Shown piece by piece: positions 57,561 to 64,000 of a stretch of 64,000 bases of DNA. Source of the stretch: Evernia prunastri (taxonomy: Eukaryota > Ascomycota > Lecanoromycetes > Lecanorales > Parmeliaceae); assembly GCA_003184365.1 (NCBI GenBank), contig NKYR01000136.1, positions 1 to 64,000 of the forward strand, given 5' to 3'. The position numbers and the translations under genes are program-made. Every line of letters starts with the position of its first letter. Position 1 is the first letter of the stretch. The notes beneath the pieces are model-generated. The model searched no databases, had not been told where the DNA came from, and saw nothing but the letters and a program-made list of their open reading frames with translations.

Positions 57561-60500
57561 TCAATCCCCCTTCCACCTGCCGAACCTCCTGTAATCATCA
57601 TAAAGCGCCTTGAAGACGGACCGACTGCTCGAAGCCATGGCCGCGTTCATCGTCCGCATCACATCTGGCGACATGACCGCGAGCACCGCGTACAGGCCCG
57701 CGTTCAACGCCGCCCTCATCCCGGGCAGCAGACGACCGGTGAGCTGACAGCCGCAGAATTCCATCACCACGTACGGCAGATGCTGTCCGGCGATGGTGCG
57801 TGCTTTCTTCGTTTCGTCATTCAGCCCCAGTCGCGATCGCTTCTTCGATCGTGTCACCGACGAGACCGTGGGGTCGCAGATCATGCTTAGGATCCGGCCA
57901 TACGCTGCTGCATGACTTTCTCCAAACACTGATGCTTCGCCTTCCACTGCTTCGTCATCTCTGTATGGGATGAACAAGCATCGGAGTAGTGCTTGCAATG
58001 CCAGCACCACCAGGTGGTAGCGACCTCCAATTTTGGCTCGATGGACAGCGAGTATGGTGCAAAATAATCGGCAAAGACCAATGTAGAGCCTGCCCGAGTT
58101 CCTTTCCCTTCGGTCACCCAGTTTACACGCTTTGGTAGTGATTGCAGCAAGTAGCTCGTCGATATGCCATTGTGAGATGACGTGCGTATGACTTTGTAAG
58201 AGCGTGTTGACGCACTGCATCGATAGCATGCACTCTGAATAATCTGTCCGTAGAGAAAGGCCTCTATACAGGTGAACCAACAGCCGAGATAGATCGCCGC
58301 CAAGCTGTTCTAGCTGTTGCTCTGAAGTTTGGACAGCCAGCTTGTTGGATAGAGGGCGAGAATCTGCATTACCATTCAACGAAGCTATCCCGAGCTGTAT
58401 TCGAAGTAACTGGAGGTAATCAAGGTATTCGTTCTTGTCAACGTGAAAGTTGAAACAAAGCTCCTTCTTGCTTTGTACACCAAGACTTGGCATAACATCT
58501 TTGAAATGGCTCAGAAGGTCATTTCTTTCGCGATGTGAGTGTAATTTCTTGAACATTTTGAACAAATGTGTCAAATTCGGATGATGATTGTAGTCGTAAG
58601 CATACAGACGTAATTCCACTTTGGCAAGACATACTGCCAGATATTCGATGCTGCAGCAGTCCATATGTACGCCCGCTGCCTCCTCAGAATCTTCGTCGTG
58701 GCCTAGAGCTTTCAGTGTCTGGAAGGGCCCGTCACCGCCAAAGAGTCGACCAGAGATGTCTTGTAGATTTGGGTGAATAGCAAGAAGGTCAGAGTAGCCG
58801 GCCAGACATTCCAAGTTGACTCCACAGTTGTGTCTGCTTTCCGGTTCTTTGAGAAGAGTCCCATCGACAGCATCGAGACTCTTGAGAATACTCTCCAGGT
58901 GGTATTGACGTGTAGTGTCCAGCCCCACTGGTTTCAGAAAATCGGGTAAATCGTCTCGATGACGAAAAAAGTGGTTCAACGACACTTCTAACAGAGCCGA
59001 GAAGGCTGTAGTACAAACGATTTCGTTCTTGTAAAGATTTTCCAAAGTCAGCGCCATCTGTAGGTATAAAGTCTGGAGGTACTGAATGCTACTCTGTTGA
59101 TCGAGGGTCGAGAATAGATAGCTGAAAATAGGGGTCAGTGATTCTGACCTTTGGCAATCTTTTCGGTACCATACCTCATCACTGAATGTGTAAGCTGTTT
59201 CAAAGCCTTTATACTGTGCACATTGTCCTCTGACCATCCTACAACGCCATCAATCCCTCGTGCAAGACCAATCAGACCCATATCGTCTCTAGGCTTTTCA
59301 GAGCCCTTTCTTGGCATTTCGTCCTCATTGGTAAGTATATTTAATGATTTGTTGGGTGTTTGGATGAGCTTGGTCAGTAAGACCAGGTGGTCCGTCGTCT
59401 TCGCGAGATTCGACATGTTTGCAAGCAGGAGTATGCGAAGGACACGATTTGCCAATTTGCTCTTCTGTCCTCGATCGAACGCATTGGTAGGAGTTGCTTG
59501 GATGCTTCGAAAGGCTATTCCGTAGTCCGCTGCCCCAATCTCCCAATATTTAGGATTCCCAAAATCTGATGTGTTCAAGTAGCGGTCAACCTGGAAAGTT
59601 CGTAGACATCCTATGGAAATTAGCCAATGATCAGATCCTCGTCCACTTCAACCACGCCTACTCGTCAAAGACCCATTCTCATCCAGTGCATCATAACGTA
59701 ACAGCTTCTTCCAGCACGAAGAGTAATCGATAGATGGACCGTCCTCTGATCCCAAGAACCTCTGCTGAAAGACTGACGACCAGTATAGCTGCTGCACGAG
59801 GCGTCTTTGGGTTCCCTCATCTAGATAACTGTACAATTACTAGGTCAGCATGACGAGCAACTCAACTAATGCAGCACCTCACCTCAAAATACCTGGGGAC
59901 TCGATGATCTCATCCATACAATCGAAGTGGAATTTGTCGATAGGACTGATCCTCAACGAGGACTGCTCGCTCGTGGCGTCAGCGCGCATGATGGTCCCAA
60001 AGTGATCATGGCTTATGCGATGGCAGAAAGGTTCCATGATGTCTAGGAGCCTTGCCAACGCTGACAGGATCTTTCGACGCGACGAAAAATTGAGGTCCTC
60101 CCAGAAAGAATCTTCCATCGCTGTGAACTTGAGCAGGAATTGGACGGCATAGAGCTCTTTTTTCAAATCGACAGCGTCACCGAGCGTTACTTCTGGCGAG
60201 ATACGATTGATCAGTCCAGATGCCATACATATCGCAGGATGGGCCTTGCGTTTGAATGGTGAAGAGTTGCGCAAAGATGACCATCGATCTGTAATTGTCG
60301 CTTTGATCCTCCAGACTCTCCAACCATGGGGCGATAGATTATTTGAGGGTCTGGAGACAAGGACTCCTAGCAAGCTGAACACTGACAGGGCTATGGATTC
60401 AAGCTTGACTAATGTTTCTTCCTTGAATAATCCAGCACATACGCAGTCAAGTATTACCAAGCTCGCTAGAGATACCGATTTGTCGCTGAGTACATTCGGG

Positions 60501-62634
60501 ACGGAAGGCGCCAATTCATGAGCCGCCGTTGAGAGGACTCGATCAATCTGGCCTGCTGTGAGAGATGGTTCTATCGATTGTGCAACGTACAGAAGCAGTC
60601 TCTCGTCTTCCCAGATGCTGGAAACAAGATCGAAGTAGTTTGCTTTTGATTCTTGTCGCTCTTGAACTATGCTAAGCTGCTCCGTCCAGTGCCCTAGAAA
60701 CCCAGTCAAGTCCCGCGCACCTATAAAAGCGTTGCAGAGCGGTTGAATGACCTGTAGAATCTTGAGGTCATAGTTCTTGTCCTCCTCCAATGATTCGTAA
60801 CACGTTTCGTCAGTGATATTTCGAAGCAACACTGTTAAATACTTATTCGGTGGTCGGTATGCATACTTCTCACTGTCACTAATTGAAGAGGACGGAATCA
60901 CAAAGGTGTTTGGGTCGTTAAGAATGCACAAGCTGACAAGATCCCATTCAATCTCAAAATCATCGTCAAGATCATTGCGAGTCTCGGCGTGACTGTCTTC
61001 ATTGCTTCGAGATAGACCAGAGGCTTGGTCCAGAAGTGCCTTCGTGGTGGAGAGGCTCAATTGCACCTGATGATCCACAGCCTTGCGCAACATCCATTTG
61101 ATCACGCGGATATGGTCTTTCTGCGCTCTGACTGGCGAAAGAGGAGGAAAAAGTGTTTCAGCGCACTTTGCAAGTCTGATGAAAAGCTTTTCTAGCCACG
61201 GATTCTCAAGCCTGCGTAGTTTGGGAGTATTTCGAGGACGGCATGTAATTGCAATATCGAACAGAAGTGATATAAGCGAGAGTGCAAGGTGCTTATCAGT
61301 CTTCCAGTCTGCCCGAAGAAATGGGCTCTCTAATTTTGGAAGGAATTGTTTCAACAAAGAGACCATCCGATCACTGAAAGAAGCAAGAGATATCCCGTTT
61401 TCAAGCTCAGTAGCAGGCTCCAACTCTAGGAAAGAACCGCGAAGCGGCAGGATAATATGATCGATAAGCAACCCTTCAAGAACTTTGATCACTTCTGCCA
61501 TTTCCTCACTCGGTGCCGGACACTGCCGACATGTATCTAGGAGCTGAAGAAGAGGCAGCATACAACTAGCCATGAATGCGCTCTGACAAGAACATAGTTA
61601 GTGCCAATTGCTGGAAGAATTCTTCGGGTTGCATACATTGCTTGAGATGGGTGAATGCTGCCCTGCGAGGTATCGTAGGTTCCAGAGATCAATTACAGAG
61701 AGTGTGCAAGACCTATAGCCAGTATCCGCTAACAACTTTTGAAGCTCACTTGTAAGCTTTCTTTTCTGTTGCCAATGTCTCTGATTTCTCTGTAAGATGT
61801 GATTCGTAAGGTAGAAAGAGCTTCCCAATATAAGAGCAGCATCTTCCGGAGAGCTTCTCAGACTACTCTTCAAGTGCTCCACTGCAAATCCTTGTATTTG
61901 TTCAGGGTCCCGTGTCAATGACTCCAGCAGCCTGATAGTACCGAATATTGCCGAGTATAAAACCCTGAAAGCGCCAGTAGCAATCTTGACCGTTTCTTCA
62001 GACGCAGGGACCTCGGTTCCATCAATTTTGCGCTTTTTCGATGTTCCACGCTCACTGGAGGAGCTCTCCACCGTGTCGGGGCTATCATCCGGCGAATCCA
62101 AGGACGTTTCATTTACAACTCCCACCTCCGAGAATACCGTTGTGCGATTCACTCGCTCTTGAAGCCACTGCAAAGTGTTTCGTAGAACACTCATGAATTG
62201 GTACGCGCTGAGTAGTCGCGCTACGCTGGCACATGGAGTACGTACAGCTAGCTCCTGAAGCATTATCCATAACTTGGGTTGTAGGTGCGGACTACCAGGA
62301 GATAAGTCCGAGGAACGCAGTTTCTTGAGTAGCCATCGCAGAGCCCATTCCGCTCTTGGGTCAGATGAGATTTGTTGCTGCAGCACTAGCCCATAAGCTG
62401 AATTTTGAAAGGCCCTCTCGTGCTCCTCAAGGTCTATCTCGAGGATGCTGCACGCCTGCGCAATCTGAACGGCCAAAGGTTCCTCGCTTTTGTCGAGAGA
62501 GAGAATGCTCTTTTGTGGCCTGCGGCGGCTTGTCGCCTCGTAAAGTCAGCATTTGGTCGTGAATATTACAGGATCTTTGCTCAGAGGCTTACGGAAGTCA
62601 TTGAAGTCACCAGTTGACTCGTTCTCGAGCGCAT
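57561..62634 (-). CDS. URB2: Nucleolar 27S pre-rRNA processing protein Urb2/Npa2
   Basis: Urb2 is a large helical-repeat protein of early 60S pre-ribosomes (Npa1/Urb1 complex). Exons: complement(57,561-59,121; 59,175-59,610; 59,662-59,828; 59,883-61,582; 61,637 to about 62,565), then an uncertain 5' exon. Introns of 51-54 nt restore LTHSVMSYLFSTLDQQ, SLTRCLRTFQVDRYL, GILSYLDEGTQRRLV and SSNSAFMASCMLPL. The C-terminal Urb2 domain is clear (GRLLPGMRAALNAGLYAVL, then SVFKALYDDYRRFGRWKG). About 1,590 residues in all. A start ATG at 62,634 with a GTAAGC donor at 62,592 is plausible, but no acceptor gives the right phase, so the N-terminus is unresolved. Confidence 0.88.
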
Positions 62635-62865
62635 ATGGAAAGGAAGATACCTACTCATAATTAAGAGGAAGGTGCGCCGAGGTATTTTTCGAGATCCGGC
62701 GCCAAAGGTTGATCCGTTCCGGAATCCGCTCTTGGCATCGCAGGAGCTACAGCTTTTGCGCACACGCCGACAACATCCCTCGTTAGGAAACACGATCCCG
62801 TGAGCTCCACATCTTAAAACCTTTATAGCGGCTGCTAACAGCTTTCGTAGCCAGGCCATCACACA

Positions 62866-63315
62866 ATGGCCGACGAGCCGCCCCCACTCACGCCATCGAC
62901 GCCCGCAACGCGAACCGCGAAACCCGTCAGCGAGGCATTGCTCAATGACAAGGTACCCACTCGTCCCTTCCCCGCCTCGCGCGGTGTAAACTCCGAAGCC
63001 AGCTCTTGCTGACAACAAGGGAAATGATAGTGGGACCATGCCATATCCTCCCTTCTCATCCGCTCCTCCATCGGCCTCTCCTTCGGCGTCGTCTTCTCTG
63101 TCCTTCTGTTCAAGCGAAGAGCGTGGCCCGCGTGGGTAGGATTGGGTTTCGGAGCTGGGAGGGCTTGGGAGGAAGCTGATGGTATGTGCTCGTGTTACCA
63201 GAACGGGGATTGGTTTGCGAGTCCGGAGATGCTGACTTTTGGCTGTGATGTAGCTACGTTTAAGAGGGGAGGTACACCGATGGGGAGAGATGGGCTGAGA
63301 TTAGTGAGATCATAG
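62866..63315 (+). CDS. MIC10: MICOS subunit Mic10
   Basis: Mic10 bends the inner mitochondrial membrane at cristae junctions by oligomerising through glycine motifs. Exons 62,866-62,952, 63,031-63,181 and 63,254-63,315 encode 99 residues, a normal length. Splicing joins ALLNDK to WDHAISSLLIRSSIGL. Two membrane hairpin arms carry the glycine motifs SIGLSFGVVFSVL and WVGLGFGAGRAWEE, separated by the positive loop FKRRAWP. The tail has TFKRGG. Introns of 78 and 72 nt have GTACCC..TAG and GTATGT..TAG ends. Start is the ATG leading into a Pro-rich N-terminus, about 230 bp from the divergent URB2 start region. Confidence 0.93.
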
Positions 63316-63659
63316 AGAAGGGTGTTTGGGGCCGTTTGAGTTGTTTTGCTAGACAATAGAGGTCCGGCGTGTACGATTGGCTGTACATAATGATGGTTTC
63401 AAACCCCCAAAATCCCATGGTTCTCCCGGACAAGACAGTCTTTTCGCCTCGATGATTACTGCCTTTTGATTGAGGCCAAACGACTGAGCGGGCACTGTCT
63501 CTTTGAGTTCTACATCATGGGATTTACACCAGATTGACAGCCGCGGAAATGATGAGTCGCCATTCAGGGCAGCTAAAGCTGCGATTTACCCAAACCATAA
63601 TTGAGATATGGATAAGTTACCACACAATATCTCGGAAATCTTCGTGATATCACTCCTGG
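63316..63659. other. Convergent 3' spacer, MIC10 / VPS23
   Basis: A 344-bp stretch between two convergent stops. No gene is seen. Confidence 0.5.
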
Positions 63660-64000
63660 TCAGGTCCAAGTTCCTTTGTCAGATAAAGCCATACCTCTCG
63701 AGATCTTCTTAATCAGCGCCTTCTTCAAAAATTCTTCTCTGGCCAAGCTCCTTGTTTGCTGCGGATAAAGTAAGCACCAGTGTGGACGAAACAACTGCAT
63801 TCACGTACCTTTGCCCACACCCCACCCCCTATTCTCCCCTTATCCAAAGCTTTACCCAAGACACCTCTACTTTCTTCAATCGCCTTCTCCTCAGCTACGC
63901 TCTGGTACAGCTGCCCAGCTACGACTGTCGGCGCAACGAGTACCTCATCTACATTGGGCACCGTCCTGCGCTTCGCATCTTCGAGAACCTTGTCAGCATC
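63660..64000 (-). CDS. VPS23: ESCRT-I subunit Vps23 (Tsg101), C-terminal end only
   Basis: Only the last 97 codons are in the window: complement(63,660-63,758; 63,809 to beyond 64,000), with a 50-nt intron (GTACGT..CAG). They form the steadiness box of Vps23/Tsg101: VPNVDEVLVAPTVVAGQLYQ, EEKAIEESRGVLGKALDKGR, then QTRSLAREEFLKKALIKKI and a stop after KGTWT. This domain binds the other ESCRT-I subunits (Vps28, Vps37) in sorting of ubiquitinated cargo at endosomes. The UEV ubiquitin-binding domain and the stalk lie to the right of the window. Confidence 0.88.

Noticed and set aside
30359..62634. A ribosome-biogenesis gene cluster (SPB1, EBP2, URB2, PUS4)
   Set aside because: The genes are spread over 32 kb on one strand with unrelated genes between; nothing shows co-regulation.

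Overview
The window looks like nuclear DNA of a filamentous ascomycete (Pezizomycotina). Introns are short (about 46-75 nt) with GT..AG ends and CTAAC/CTGAC-like branch sites. Gene content is fungal (SPB1, YPT7, ATG16, DOT1, PUS4, EBP2, a modin-type protein, URB2, MIC10, VPS23). The first 28.8 kb carries the mark of repeat-induced point mutation (RIP). No single species can be named from the sequence.

Region 1 (1 to about 28,850) is an AT-rich heterochromatin-type desert. It is a nest of dead retroelements: a Gypsy relic (about 73-6,860), a second Gypsy relic (about 7,980-11,770), a LINE-type relic (about 16,290-23,560) and a Copia relic (about 23,580-27,260). All are so heavily mutated that every frame is closed, yet the order of reverse transcriptase, RNase H and integrase can still be read through the stops. 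Four short islands of normal GC content interrupt them: 3,457-3,823, 9,322-10,024, 18,819-19,383 and 21,582-21,901. Each is a 5'-truncated LINE insertion with a (CAAT)n tail and a 12-13 bp target-site duplication; the end of another lies at 1-72. They belong to two related LINE families and are not visibly mutated. Minisatellites and MITE-like inverted repeats fill part of the rest.

Region 2 (about 28,900-48,740) is gene-dense, ordinary-GC euchromatin: a JMJD7-like hydroxylase, SPB1, a YML020W-type alpha/beta hydrolase, YPT7, ATG16, DOT1, an SLC35F/THI74-type transporter, PUS4, an RFTS (DNMT1-RFD) protein and EBP2. Most genes form divergent pairs with 0.3-0.65 kb between start codons. YPT7/ATG16, both autophagy genes, share one such spacer. 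Splice sites were placed by hand from conserved protein context; the resulting coding lengths are all multiples of three except where stated.

Region 3 (about 48,740-52,580) is repetitive: a 721/722-bp tandem duplication with two assembly Ns, each copy containing a (CAAT)n tract, followed by an 18-bp minisatellite that flips orientation in its middle.

Region 4 (52,583-64,000) returns to genes: a modin-type protein, a possibly frame-shifted hypothetical gene, URB2, MIC10, and the 3' end of VPS23 running off the right edge. Ribosome biogenesis and RNA modification (SPB1, EBP2, URB2, PUS4) and membrane traffic (YPT7, ATG16, VPS23) are well represented, but these are scattered housekeeping genes rather than an operon-like unit. 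No tRNA, rRNA or CRISPR was recognised.
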